NCBI GenBank assembly: GCA_947581855.1
Contig: CANPVZ010000001.1
Location: forward strand, 310,001 to 374,000
DNA length: 64,000 bases
Direction: 5' to 3'
Source of the DNA: an uncultured Phocaeicola sp.
Lineage (GTDB): Bacteria; Bacteroidota; Bacteroidia; Bacteroidales; Bacteroidaceae
The position numbers and the translations under genes are program-made. Below are positions 9,266-18,053 of the stretch, piece by piece. The notes under the pieces are model-generated. The model did not search any database. It saw only the letters and a program-made list of their open reading frames with translations, and was not told the DNA's origin. Each line of letters begins with the position of its first letter. The stretch's first letter is position 1.

Positions 9266-9952
9266 TCAATCAGAAGGGTAACCGTATACTCTATCTCCGA
9301 AAATCTTACTTCCTACACGTATTATTGTTGCCCCTTCTTCCATAGCTATATGATAATCATGGCTCATGCCTATAGAAAGATCTTTGAAGGTAGGCATACA
9401 GGGAAAAAAGTTATTTTTTATATTCCAAAAATAGGAATGAAGCAAATGAAACTCGTTACGTACTTGTTGCATATCATCGCTATTACTTGCCATACCCATC
9501 AGACCTTGAAGAGAAATATTTTTTAGTTCTTTCCATTTTCCTTGCTCAAGCATTTCTGTACATTCATCGAAACTGAATCCAAACTTGGTTTCTTCTTGTG
9601 CAATATGAATTTGTAACAAACAAGAAATTATTCTGTTGCATTTGGCGGCCTGCTTATCAATTTCCGACAGTAGTTTATAACTATCTACCCCATGAATCAG
9701 AGAAACATAAGGTGCTATATACTTAATTTTATTTGTTTGCAAATGTCCAATAAAATGCCACTCAATATCTTTAGGCAGTGCTTCATATTTCTGTGTCATT
9801 TCCTGCACTTTGCTTTCACCGAAAATACGTTGTCCTGCAGCATAAGCTTTCTCTATTGCCTCATTGGGGTGAAACTTTGAAACTGCCACTAAACGAACTT
9901 TTGGTGGTAATTCCGTAAGTATCTCTTTTAGATTCGTTTCAATATCCGTCAT
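9266..9952 (-). CDS. YggS/PROSC-family PLP homeostasis protein
   Basis: This 228-residue single-domain alanine-racemase-like barrel binds pyridoxal 5'-phosphate and helps balance free PLP and amino-acid pools. The PLP lysine is Lys26 in VAVSKFHPN. GESKVQE, EWHFIGHLQTNK and the C-terminal SIGMSHDYHIAMEEGATIIRVGSKIFG signatures are all in place. Length is normal. It lies 20 bp downstream of the DUF4494 gene, so the two are probably co-transcribed. Confidence 0.95.
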   Translation of the reverse strand: MTDIETNLKEILTELPPKVRLVAVSKFHPNEAIEKAYAAGQRIFGESKVQEMTQKYEALPKDIEWHFIGHLQTNKIKYIAPYVSLIHGVDSYKLLSEIDKQAAKCNRIISCLLQIHIAQEETKFGFSFDECTEMLEQGKWKELKNISLQGLMGMASNSDDMQQVRNEFHLLHSYFWNIKNNFFPCMPTFKDLSIGMSHDYHIAMEEGATIIRVGSKIFGDRVYGYPSD

Positions 9953-9972
9953 ATTCTTTTTTCTTTAAATTA

Positions 9973-10452
9973 TTAGGTTTTATCTGCTTCGGGAAATTCC
10001 GGTTTTACATCAATTTCTCCATCATACGGATAAACATCCATGATAGCAGTTTCGTTCACCGAAGCAATCACATAATCGGCCATCGTTCCTTTCATTCCTT
10101 CATCCAATTTCTTTACGGCATCGCGCAAATCAGCTGCCTGTACCAATATTTGTGTTGCTGTTTTCTTTTCGGCACCACTTTTCTCGTCCAATGTGATAAA
10201 GAATAATTTGCATTTGAACCAACGATCAGCTGTCTCTTCTTCACTTGCGAACAGTTCGCTATAGTTAGCCCGTTTAATATCGGATACTGTAAATTCTCCG
10301 CTTATGAATGGTGTCATTTCTTCTATGATACGCTTTTCAGCTTCTGTAAAACTTAAAGCATCCACTAAATAGGGTTCCGTCACTTTCTTATTCATTCCGT
10401 TTTCCATCGTTTTTTCGTAACGGATTTTGCATTCAAACCAATTGTGCATCAT
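9973..10452 (-). CDS. DUF4494 domain-containing protein
   Basis: The 159-residue soluble acidic protein begins with WFECKIRYEKTMENG and has an internal repeat of the same kind (WFKCKLFFITLDEKSGAEKK), the hallmark of DUF4494, a Bacteroidota family of unknown function. The repeat suggests two similar halves. It sits between a kinase-like gene and yggS, all on the minus strand with short gaps. A start three bases later is equally possible because the protein begins Met-Met. Confidence 0.88.
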   Translation of the reverse strand: MMHNWFECKIRYEKTMENGMNKKVTEPYLVDALSFTEAEKRIIEEMTPFISGEFTVSDIKRANYSELFASEEETADRWFKCKLFFITLDEKSGAEKKTATQILVQAADLRDAVKKLDEGMKGTMADYVIASVNETAIMDVYPYDGEIDVKPEFPEADKT

Positions 10453-10493
10453 AATCTCTTGTTATTCTTATATTAATTTATGGTATAAAAGAG

Positions 10494-11735
10494 TTATTCC
10501 TCTTTTCTTTTATTTTCCAATTCTTTCATTTTTTGCTGTGTGATTTTTGATATCACTTCGGCTGCAAGTTTTGCACCGGTAATAGGATCCATCTGATATT
10601 TTTCACAAAGTTCTTTCTGATATTCATCTAATTTCGTTATGCCTTGCATGCTTAAATCTTTGAAGTGCGACAAATCACTATTCATATTGTTGCTACTATA
10701 AATTTTGGACAATTCAACTTCAGCTTTCTTAGCAAAATCTTTTTTAAATATTTTTTCAGCTTGTTCTTGATAGATTTTTTGTTGTTCTAATTGTTCTTGA
10801 GTCAACTCTATAGGATTGCTGAACGATGTGTCTGGCACTACGAATCCTTCATTATTTAATATTGTTCCTTCTGGTAAATCTGTGTTCGAATTTACTGCAG
10901 GGAAAATAAGCTCCGTATCTTCATTATTTGGAACCAATCCGAACCAAATGATAGCAAAAAATACCAAAAAAGCAGTCATATACATTGCTCTCTTTCCTAT
11001 ATCTACCCAAGTAGCCGTCTTTTTGATTGTTGCTTTCATTTCTTCTACTGAACGGTACCTTTTAGCGGGGTCGGTTTGTGTAGCTTTCTTTATCAGTTTT
11101 CTATATTTAAGAGGTATGGCGGAATTAGTAAAAATATCATTAATAATTTTTCCTATGGAATAGATATCACTCTTTGCATCCGGTATTCCTTTTTCTTCTC
11201 TCATTTCGGGAGATGTAAACTCTTCATTATCAATAATAATAGAAGGTTTACAATTTAGGTAAGTGGAAGCCGGATTTATAATCAATATACTTTTTGAAGA
11301 TCGTGTTATAAGTAGGTTGGAGGGTTTCAGATCCAAATGGCAAACTCCTTCCCGATGCATGTATGAAACAGCATCCAATAGTTCATCAATAATACGGTTT
11401 ATTTCCTTTGTTTGAGCAATGAACGATGGGTTCTCTTTCAAATAATAGTCAAACGGAACACAATTTATACTTGCCATACGAATATAAGGCTCTTCATTTT
11501 CTTCTTTTCCGTACTCTTCATAAGCAAGTATATTCGGGTGTTTCAGACGTTTCCCTATTTCAAATTCTTTTTTGAAGGCTTCTTTATAAGCATCCAAATG
11601 GATAAGACCCTTTAATGGACGTTTAATTATTAAACGTTTCCCATTTTTTATAGTAATTGAAGTTTTAGTTGTTGCTGTCAAAATAATTTTAGACGCATCT
11701 TTTCCTTTAGATAAAGCCGTATCAATAAAGGTCAT
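10494..11735 (-). CDS. membrane-anchored Ser/Thr kinase-like protein (possible pseudokinase)
   Basis: This 413-residue protein has an N-terminal eukaryotic-like kinase domain (about 15-240), one membrane helix (about 251-267) and a charged, probably extracytoplasmic C-terminus. The VAIK-type lysine is Lys38, the catalytic loop is HLDLKPSN (133-140, Asp135), and KSDIYSIG (188-195) and Arg227 are kept. The DFG site reads Asn-Pro-Ala at about 154-156, so the Mg2+-binding Asp is missing, and APE reads SPE. It may be a pseudokinase or use metal differently. It heads the DUF4494-yggS run. Confidence 0.85.
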   Translation of the reverse strand: MTFIDTALSKGKDASKIILTATTKTSITIKNGKRLIIKRPLKGLIHLDAYKEAFKKEFEIGKRLKHPNILAYEEYGKEENEEPYIRMASINCVPFDYYLKENPSFIAQTKEINRIIDELLDAVSYMHREGVCHLDLKPSNLLITRSSKSILIINPASTYLNCKPSIIIDNEEFTSPEMREEKGIPDAKSDIYSIGKIINDIFTNSAIPLKYRKLIKKATQTDPAKRYRSVEEMKATIKKTATWVDIGKRAMYMTAFLVFFAIIWFGLVPNNEDTELIFPAVNSNTDLPEGTILNNEGFVVPDTSFSNPIELTQEQLEQQKIYQEQAEKIFKKDFAKKAEVELSKIYSSNNMNSDLSHFKDLSMQGITKLDEYQKELCEKYQMDPITGAKLAAEVISKITQQKMKELENKRKEE

Positions 11736-11835
11736 AATCTCTTTGTTTTAAATTGGTCAGCAAACTTACATAATTATTTCTGAATATGGCAATAAAAATA
11801 GACTTAAGATGCAGTTCTCTTGAATTAATCTTCTT

Positions 11836-11871
11836 TTTGTTTGCTTGGTTTAGCCTGATGAACTATCTTTG
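11836..11871 (+). promoter_or_regulatory. Bacteroidota promoter of the aminotransferase gene
   Basis: TTTG (11840-11843, with a second TTTG at 11836) is followed after 20 bp by TATCTTTG (11864-11871). The upstream TTG at 11869 that extends the frame lies inside this -7 box and so cannot be the translation start. Confidence 0.8.
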
Positions 11872-11910
11872 CCGCACATTATAAAATTCATATATAGATT
11901 TTGCATAAAT

Positions 11911-13110
11911 ATGCCACAAATTTCAATTCGCGGAACAGAAATGCCCGCATCGCCCATTCGCAAATTAGCTCCTTTGGCTGAAGCAGCTAAACAAAAAGGA
12001 ATTCATGTATATCACTTGAATATAGGTCAGCCTGACCTGCCTACACCTCGAGCGGCGATAGAGGCCATTCGTAATATCGACCGGAAAGTTCTTGAGTATA
12101 GTCCGAGTCAAGGATATAGGAGTTACCGTGAAAAATTGACTGGTTATTATAAAAAATTCGATATCAATTTAACGGCGGACGATATTATTGTCACCACCGG
12201 TGGTTCGGAAGCGGTATTATTTGCTTTTTTGTCTTGTTTGAATCCAGGAGATGAAATAATCGTTCCGGAACCGGCTTATGCCAATTATATGGCCTTTGCC
12301 ATTTCGGCAGGAGCTGTTATTCGTACTATTGCCACTACTATTGACGAGGGGTTTTCATTGCCAAAAGTGGAGAAATTTGAAGAACTGATTAACGAACGTA
12401 CTAAAGGAATTTTGATTTGCAATCCGAATAATCCTACAGGATACTTGTATACGCGTCGGGAAATGAACCAAATTCGCGATCTTGTAAAAAAGTACGACTT
12501 ATTCCTTTTCTCTGATGAAGTATACCGGGAATTTATTTATACCGGTTCTCCTTATATTTCTGCTTGTCATTTGGAAGGTATAGAAAATAATGTAGTACTT
12601 ATAGATTCCGTTTCAAAAAGATATTCGGAATGCGGTATTCGTATTGGTGCTTTAATTACCAAAAATAAAGATGTGCGTAATGCGGTTATGAAATTCTGTC
12701 AAGCTCGGTTGAGTCCTCCTTTGATAGGACAAATCGCTGCAGAAGCCTCTTTAGACGAGCCGGAAGAGTATACGCGTGATACATATGATGAATATGTAGA
12801 ACGCCGTAAATGTCTGATAGATGGATTGAACCGTATTCCCGGTGTTTATTCGCCTATCCCTATGGGTGCTTTTTATACAGTAGCTAAGTTGCCGGTAGAT
12901 GATTGCGAGAAGTTTTGTGCATGGTGTCTTTCTGATTTCAGTTATGAAAATGAAACTGTGATGATGGCTCCGGCGTCAGGCTTTTACACTACTCCCGGTG
13001 CAGGACGTAATGAGGTACGTATTGCTTATGTATTGAAAAAAGAGGATCTGACTCGTGCTCTTTTCGTTTTGCGTAAAGCATTGGAGGCATATCCCGGAAG
13101 AACTGAGTAA
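11911..13110 (+). CDS. class I/II PLP-dependent aminotransferase
   Basis: This 399-residue fold-type I aminotransferase is of the aspartate-aminotransferase type. The PLP lysine is Lys236 in SVSKRYSECG, NPNNPTG is at 171-177, Asp202 and Tyr205 bind the cofactor ring, and Arg244 follows at the expected distance. I chose the ATG at 11911 because the longer TTG-initiated frame begins inside the promoter. An FtsX-like permease gene begins 3 bp after the stop. The amino-donor and acceptor cannot be told from sequence; aspartate or aromatic substrates are likely. Confidence 0.93.
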   Translation: MPQISIRGTEMPASPIRKLAPLAEAAKQKGIHVYHLNIGQPDLPTPRAAIEAIRNIDRKVLEYSPSQGYRSYREKLTGYYKKFDINLTADDIIVTTGGSEAVLFAFLSCLNPGDEIIVPEPAYANYMAFAISAGAVIRTIATTIDEGFSLPKVEKFEELINERTKGILICNPNNPTGYLYTRREMNQIRDLVKKYDLFLFSDEVYREFIYTGSPYISACHLEGIENNVVLIDSVSKRYSECGIRIGALITKNKDVRNAVMKFCQARLSPPLIGQIAAEASLDEPEEYTRDTYDEYVERRKCLIDGLNRIPGVYSPIPMGAFYTVAKLPVDDCEKFCAWCLSDFSYENETVMMAPASGFYTTPGAGRNEVRIAYVLKKEDLTRALFVLRKALEAYPGRTE

Positions 13111-13113
13111 TAG

Positions 13114-14358
13114 ATGAATTTCGAATTCTTCATAGCAAAAAGAATTTATTTAAACAGCGACCGGAAGAAACAAGTTGCCAAACCTGCCATACGTATTGCT
13201 ACGATTGGTATGGCTATGGGATTGGTTATCATGATTATTTCCATATGTGTTGTGATGGGATTCAAGCGCGAAGTTCGTTCGAAAGTTATTGGTTTTGGAT
13301 CTCATATTCAAATAAGTAATTTCCGAAGCAGCCAATCCTATGAAACATTGCCCATAGTAGCTACCGATAGTTTATTATCGGTAATAGAACATATAGAAGG
13401 AGTGGGGCATACTCAACGCTATGTCACAAAGCCGGGAATGATTAAAACGGAAAACAATTTTCAGGGAATGGTATTGAAAGGAGTAGGACAGGAGTATGAT
13501 ATGACTTTTCTACGGAACCATCTCGTGGAAGGAGAGATTCCTGTTTTTACTGATTCTATGGCTTCTAACCGGATACTTATTTCTCGTACATTAGCCAATA
13601 AATTACATATCAAATTAGGTGATGCGCTATATACTTATTACATACAAGAAAACATACGTGCACGGAAATTGACTGTTGCCGGTATTTACGAAACCAACTT
13701 TTCGGATTATGACAATTTGTTTGTTATTGGCGATATTTATACGGTCATTCGTTTGAACAAATGGGAGCAAGACCAAGTAAGCGGTATAGAAGTACAAATA
13801 ACGGATTATGACAATTTGGAGAACATAGCTTATCGAGTGGCACAACATACAGATACATTGACAGATCGCTATGGCAACACCTATTATACTCAAACAATTG
13901 AGGAACTTAATCCCCAAATCTTTGCTTGGCTAGAAGTCTTAGACTTAAATGTATGGGTGATTTTGATATTGATGTTAGGTGTAGCAAGTTTTTCTATGAT
14001 ATCCGGTTTACTTATTATTATTCTCGAGCGCACTAATATGATAGGCATTTTAAAAGCGTTAGGCGATACCAACCGTTCTATCCGAAAAATATTTCTATAT
14101 TTCTCAGCGTTTATAATAGGTAAAGGTATAGTATGGGGAAACCTCATCGGCCTAACTTTGTGTTACATACAAAACCAATGGCATATCGTAAAGCTCGATC
14201 CGGTTAACTATTATATCGACTCCGTTCCTATTTATTTCAATGTTTGGATTTGGCTGATACTTAATATTTCTACATTGATTGTTTCCATGTTAATTCTTGT
14301 AGGTCCTTCCTATTTAATTTCACGCATTCATCCGGCCAAATCCATAAGGTTTGAATAG
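13114..14358 (+). CDS. FtsX/LolC-E-like ABC transporter permease
   Basis: The 414-residue inner-membrane protein has one N-terminal helix (about 30-52), a large periplasmic MacB_PCD-like domain (about 55-265) and three C-terminal helices (about 270-400), the standard layout of FtsX-superfamily permeases such as LolC/LolE. The RHPAKSIR-like tail (RIHPAKSIRFE) is typical. No ATPase gene is adjacent; a FtsE-type ATPase occurs 24 kb away at 37849-38529. It may take part in lipoprotein release, but the partner is unknown. Confidence 0.88.
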   Translation: MNFEFFIAKRIYLNSDRKKQVAKPAIRIATIGMAMGLVIMIISICVVMGFKREVRSKVIGFGSHIQISNFRSSQSYETLPIVATDSLLSVIEHIEGVGHTQRYVTKPGMIKTENNFQGMVLKGVGQEYDMTFLRNHLVEGEIPVFTDSMASNRILISRTLANKLHIKLGDALYTYYIQENIRARKLTVAGIYETNFSDYDNLFVIGDIYTVIRLNKWEQDQVSGIEVQITDYDNLENIAYRVAQHTDTLTDRYGNTYYTQTIEELNPQIFAWLEVLDLNVWVILILMLGVASFSMISGLLIIILERTNMIGILKALGDTNRSIRKIFLYFSAFIIGKGIVWGNLIGLTLCYIQNQWHIVKLDPVNYYIDSVPIYFNVWIWLILNISTLIVSMLILVGPSYLISRIHPAKSIRFE

Positions 14359-14528
14359 ATGAAACTTTTGTATTCCGTGTGGATGCGGAAACCATAGAAG
14401 CGATCGAAAAGTAGGTGACAAATGAGTTCCACTACACTAACGGCCAGCTTGAATGGATTATTGCTGAAGTTTTGCGTAAAAGCGGAAGGCTTGAGAAGAA
14501 AACGAATAAATCTGTTACAGAGGAATGA
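14359..14528 (+). pseudogene. broken ribbon-helix-helix (Arc-like) DNA-binding protein
   Basis: Directly after the permease stop, one frame reads TFVFRVDAETIEAIEK, then a TAG (14412-14414), then VTNEFHYTNGQLEWIIAEVL to a TGA at 14526-14528. This matches the Arc-type small proteins common in Bacteroidota, in which a Trp normally stands where the TAG is. The ATG at 14359 is also out of frame by one missing base (ATG AA ACT). So there is both a frameshift and a nonsense change. The TGA overlaps the ATG of the next fossil gene. Confidence 0.65.
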
Positions 14529-14734
14529 TACAATTTTTTTATTTCACCAAACCTTCATTAGACTGCTCTGCTACTACCTTCGACTAAATCTTAGAAATTT
14601 TATTGTTATTCTTGCTGGTTTTCATTGTTGTTCTAACGATTGTTTTTTATCGGAATGGGTTTGAGCAATTTTCTATTTATTATAATCTTTCGGATAAAGC
14701 CGCTCGACGGGTGAGGGAAAAGAGATATTGGTAA
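14525..14734 (+). pseudogene. broken small membrane protein
   Basis: From ATG at 14525 the frame runs 69 codons to TAA at 14732, interrupted by one TAA at codon 21. After the stop come ILEILLLFLLVFIVVLTIV, a clear membrane helix, and a basic tail with DKAARRVREKRYW. The ATGA overlap with the preceding Arc-like fossil suggests the two were once translationally coupled. Family unknown. Confidence 0.55.
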
Positions 14735-14744
14735 ATGAAAGGTT

Positions 14745-14787
14745 AAGTATCTCTGCAATTAGAAATATTGCAAAGATACTTTTTTTA
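14745..14787 (+). terminator. terminator downstream of the two fossil genes
   Basis: AAGTATCTCTGCAAT (14745-14759) pairs with ATTGCAAAGATACTT (14766-14780) with one mismatch, a 6-nt loop and a T-run on the plus strand. It lies between the plus-strand fossils and the 3' end of the convergent fimbrial operon. Confidence 0.8.
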
Positions 14788-15678
14788 TTGAATATCAGTT
14801 TCACCTCCGGAAGTACTTCCATCCCAAGCTGTATTGATTAATACTTCAAATGAAGGAATATCCCCTGTAAAACGGGTGGAGATATCCAACAATTGATTTC
14901 TACGTACAGTTAACGTATCCGTTACGGTTTCGTTATACCATGGGGTTTCTTGTCCATTTTTATATAGACGAAGCTGATATGCCGAATGCATTCCTGTTAC
15001 TGTGGGAAAAGTACCTATAACCACACTGATATCGTTATCGGCTTTTGTCGCACGATTTAGTTGATCAATTGAGATACGTTTTGTTACATCTATATTTTCC
15101 AGATATCCTCCTTCGATAACTTTTTTATTTCCTACATTGGTCATTGTCATTTCAATTCCGTTCGTATGTTCGGGTATATTATGAAACGTATAACGGATTA
15201 CTCCATGAGTACGTTCCATGTAAATATTATATTCGCTTTTACAATCACAATTTACTGTAAAAGGAAAACAAGCGGTGAAATGATCTTCATCGTTATTCAC
15301 ACCTGCATATACAAAAAAGAGTTCGGTAGGTGCACTTCCTTGTATTGTAGCGCTACAGTTGCTTATTAATGCAAGACAATAATTTCCGAATTCAAGTCCT
15401 TTGCGCTGAAAAACATAAGAAGGATTAGAATAAGGAGAACAATCCTCAATACGACCCTCCTCAATCAATGTTTGCTCTTTAAACAAAAGATAATGAATAT
15501 CTTTAATACGTGTGTTGAAAGAAGTTTCCATATCTGTCCGATAGTTATGAGTGACAGCTTGAAATTTTTCTACATACACATTTATTTCTATATCTCCTTT
15601 AGGACATTGATCTAATGTTTCGCGGATGCAGCCGGAAAACAGCAAGATTGGTGTAAACAATAATAATATAGTTTTCAT
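14785..15678 (-). CDS. FimB/Mfa2-family fimbrial anchor lipoprotein
   Basis: The 297-residue protein has a lipoprotein signal ending in LLFSGC (Cys17) and the FimB/Mfa2 layout: CPKGDIEINVYVE after the lipobox and two beta-rich domains. In Porphyromonas such proteins anchor and limit the length of the fimbria at the outer membrane. It is the last gene of the operon, 12 bp after the preceding one. Several Cys residues (for example VNCDCK) could form disulphides. Confidence 0.85.
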   Translation of the reverse strand: MKTILLLFTPILLFSGCIRETLDQCPKGDIEINVYVEKFQAVTHNYRTDMETSFNTRIKDIHYLLFKEQTLIEEGRIEDCSPYSNPSYVFQRKGLEFGNYCLALISNCSATIQGSAPTELFFVYAGVNNDEDHFTACFPFTVNCDCKSEYNIYMERTHGVIRYTFHNIPEHTNGIEMTMTNVGNKKVIEGGYLENIDVTKRISIDQLNRATKADNDISVVIGTFPTVTGMHSAYQLRLYKNGQETPWYNETVTDTLTVRRNQLLDISTRFTGDIPSFEVLINTAWDGSTSGGETDIQ

Positions 15679-15690
15679 AATTAATAAGCA

Positions 15691-16899
15691 TTAGGGTAAA
15701 TTACATTCATAATAAGGTCCAAACAATTCTTTCGAACTTTCCTCTTTTAAATGTTCCAACGTTACTTGTCGTTGAGGTTCCACGATATGGTTATCCACTA
15801 TATCCGTTGTTTGAAATACAACTTGCTGAATGGTATCATTTTTCAGTTGCAAATTACGGATAGGTTCCGGATAAATATAAACAAATCCGTCGCCCCCAGA
15901 TTGACCTATAATTTTGATATTTTCCAATTGGTAGGGAACTTGGGTATTTACATCCGTAAACACAAACGGAGAATAAATAGTGACATGGCTTGAAATCATT
16001 TTATACCGTTCTTTAGTTTTCGAAGAAGTCGAAGTCCTCCACGGGGTATCAAGGTCTGTACATATTGGTAATTCGGTGGTCGGTTTTATATGGTTATAGT
16101 AAGCATCTCCCCAACAATCGAGACCATCGCAGAACGGTATTCCTTCTTTAGTAGCCTTTAGTGTGGCATGTACAGTATGTTGGGTTGGGTTAAAATTAAA
16201 ACTATCTTTTGGCGATATGTGATCTTTTAATAAAAAACGTATTTGCATTACTTTTCGAGTGAAAATAATATGAGTATTTCCATTAATCGGATTCGAATGC
16301 AAATTAGAAGTTTTACTTACTGTAAATTCTGCAGTTCCAGAGAATATTTCATATTTTACTTCTCTCTTTCCGATATTAGCGTACCCACCTGTTTGGAAAC
16401 GATACATATAAGCATGTGCCACGGTATCGATCCCATCACCTTTCACTTTTGTTCCGGGAACCAATTGTGGATTCCATTCTCCAGACCGAGGATTCAATAC
16501 GGCCAATATTCGATAATGACCCGGACGTAATGTTAGTTTAAGATCTTGAAAAATGGTCGCACTCGTTATTTTCAATTCCGGATCTGAGGGATCTGTCGTC
16601 AGAGTAGGTTCTGCCAATGTATCTACATACCATATATTATTTATTTCTTTTAATACTAAACATTTATATTTATTGGCTATTATGGACTTAATACTATCTC
16701 CGGCCCGTGTACTCATAGGCTGATAATTTGTGTTTCCATCTAAATGTACTTCCGACGCAAATGACAAGCTGAGATTTACCTCGACAGCATTTTTGCTCTC
16801 CATGTCTTTATTAAAGTTCATGTTTTCATCTAGCTCCGAGCATGCCGAGAATAATACACTTATACCTGTTAGGATTTTTATTATTTTATTCTTAATCAT
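15691..16899 (-). CDS. fimbrial accessory/tip lipoprotein (Mfa-like)
   Basis: This 402-residue lipoprotein (lipobox SVLFSAC, Cys20) has a long beta-rich extracellular part and lies inside the fimbrial operon. Layout and the THIIFTRKVMQIRFLL segment, which resembles the conserved core strand of Mfa/Fim subunits, suggest a minor pilin or tip protein. I cannot assign it to Mfa3, Mfa4 or Mfa5 by sequence reading. It is 12 bp from the anchor gene and 23 bp from its upstream neighbour. Confidence 0.7.
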   Translation of the reverse strand: MIKNKIIKILTGISVLFSACSELDENMNFNKDMESKNAVEVNLSLSFASEVHLDGNTNYQPMSTRAGDSIKSIIANKYKCLVLKEINNIWYVDTLAEPTLTTDPSDPELKITSATIFQDLKLTLRPGHYRILAVLNPRSGEWNPQLVPGTKVKGDGIDTVAHAYMYRFQTGGYANIGKREVKYEIFSGTAEFTVSKTSNLHSNPINGNTHIIFTRKVMQIRFLLKDHISPKDSFNFNPTQHTVHATLKATKEGIPFCDGLDCWGDAYYNHIKPTTELPICTDLDTPWRTSTSSKTKERYKMISSHVTIYSPFVFTDVNTQVPYQLENIKIIGQSGGDGFVYIYPEPIRNLQLKNDTIQQVVFQTTDIVDNHIVEPQRQVTLEHLKEESSKELFGPYYECNLP

Positions 16900-16922
16900 T
16901 TTTTATAATCTTAATAAGTTAC

Positions 16923-18035
16923 TTAATTAGTTTTCCATGCTGTATTTATCTTAATACTTGAAGTATGTAGTATATCAATAATGCGATCACAGGGAAGAAA
17001 TGCATTGCTAATAGTAAAGTGATCGGATATAACATTAAGTCCCAACGCATCTTTTAACCCTGGTAATTCAAGTGATAAACTTCGCACTGCATAACACTTT
17101 GCTTCGTGCGTATGAGATGTAACTAAGTTTCCGCAAATAGGAGTTGTATCATAATAGTTAAAAGTCATAGATACCTGAATGTTTTGATTCGATGGCAGTA
17201 GGCATAATCCTTTTAATATGGCTCCTCCTGGAATAGAATCAGCTGTTTCTATTGGAACTCCTACTTGAGGTAAATTTACTTTTTGTCCATTTAGGGTTTG
17301 CGCTAAATGAATGGTATGACTTAGAGATACGTCAGATCCCGTTATGGCTACTGGATGATTATTTGCATCGAAAGTAATTTGACGGGGAACTCCATTATAT
17401 TTAATAACTATGGAGAAGATTCTATCTAATACCGAGGATATATCAGGATTCTTGGCAAGAACAGGTTTTTTATTTTCTTCGGATATGACTTTATAGAAGC
17501 AGAACACCATTTGTCCTACCATACGTTTTAAGTCCCCTTTAATGGTTCCTAATTTTAATATTTCTTTACCTACCAGGTCTGTAATACCGTAATAATTGTC
17601 TATCGACATGCTGTCTTTAGCCATCTCTATTACTACTTCATTCCACTTAGTCCCAAAAACGAAAGAAGAATTGTCTGTACGTTTTACAACTATTTCCGGC
17701 ATTTTTGCTGGAGTTGAAATAAAAAGGAAACGGTATGATTTTTTGTTTAGATCAGTATATTTTAGTTTCAAACTGGTTGAACCATTAATGATCTGAGGTA
17801 AGGAATCAGTAAGCATGTAGTCACCATTTCCTTCTGAAGAGAACACATAAAGTTTAGTTAACAAAGTTTTTTCAGAAATTCCTTCATTACGTACTGTACG
17901 ACATTCTATTCCATACCGAATATTGTCTTGTTGTTCTATGTTATCTTGCTCGGATTCCGCACAGGAATGTAAACCTGCTCCGAATAATACGATTATTCCA
18001 AATAAACCGATATATTTCATTTGTATTCTTTTCAT
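16923..18035 (-). CDS. fimbrial operon lipoprotein, probable minor subunit
   Basis: The 370-residue protein has a signal and lipobox (GLHSC, Cys25) and a beta-rich mature part. LKRMVGQMVFCFYKV resembles the conserved N-domain core strand of Fim/Mfa pilins, and the C-terminus ends IKINTAWKTN, close to the NTAWDG ending seen in the anchor protein. It is therefore most likely another fimbrial subunit. It has no close resemblance to a named subunit that I can recognise. Confidence 0.65.
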   Translation of the reverse strand: MKRIQMKYIGLFGIIVLFGAGLHSCAESEQDNIEQQDNIRYGIECRTVRNEGISEKTLLTKLYVFSSEGNGDYMLTDSLPQIINGSTSLKLKYTDLNKKSYRFLFISTPAKMPEIVVKRTDNSSFVFGTKWNEVVIEMAKDSMSIDNYYGITDLVGKEILKLGTIKGDLKRMVGQMVFCFYKVISEENKKPVLAKNPDISSVLDRIFSIVIKYNGVPRQITFDANNHPVAITGSDVSLSHTIHLAQTLNGQKVNLPQVGVPIETADSIPGGAILKGLCLLPSNQNIQVSMTFNYYDTTPICGNLVTSHTHEAKCYAVRSLSLELPGLKDALGLNVISDHFTISNAFLPCDRIIDILHTSSIKINTAWKTN

Positions 18036-18053
18036 AAGTTCTATTTTATATAA

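Noticed and set aside
11869..11910. TTG start adding 14 residues to the aminotransferase
   Set aside because: The TTG is part of the -7 promoter box TATCTTTG, so it would not be in the transcript.
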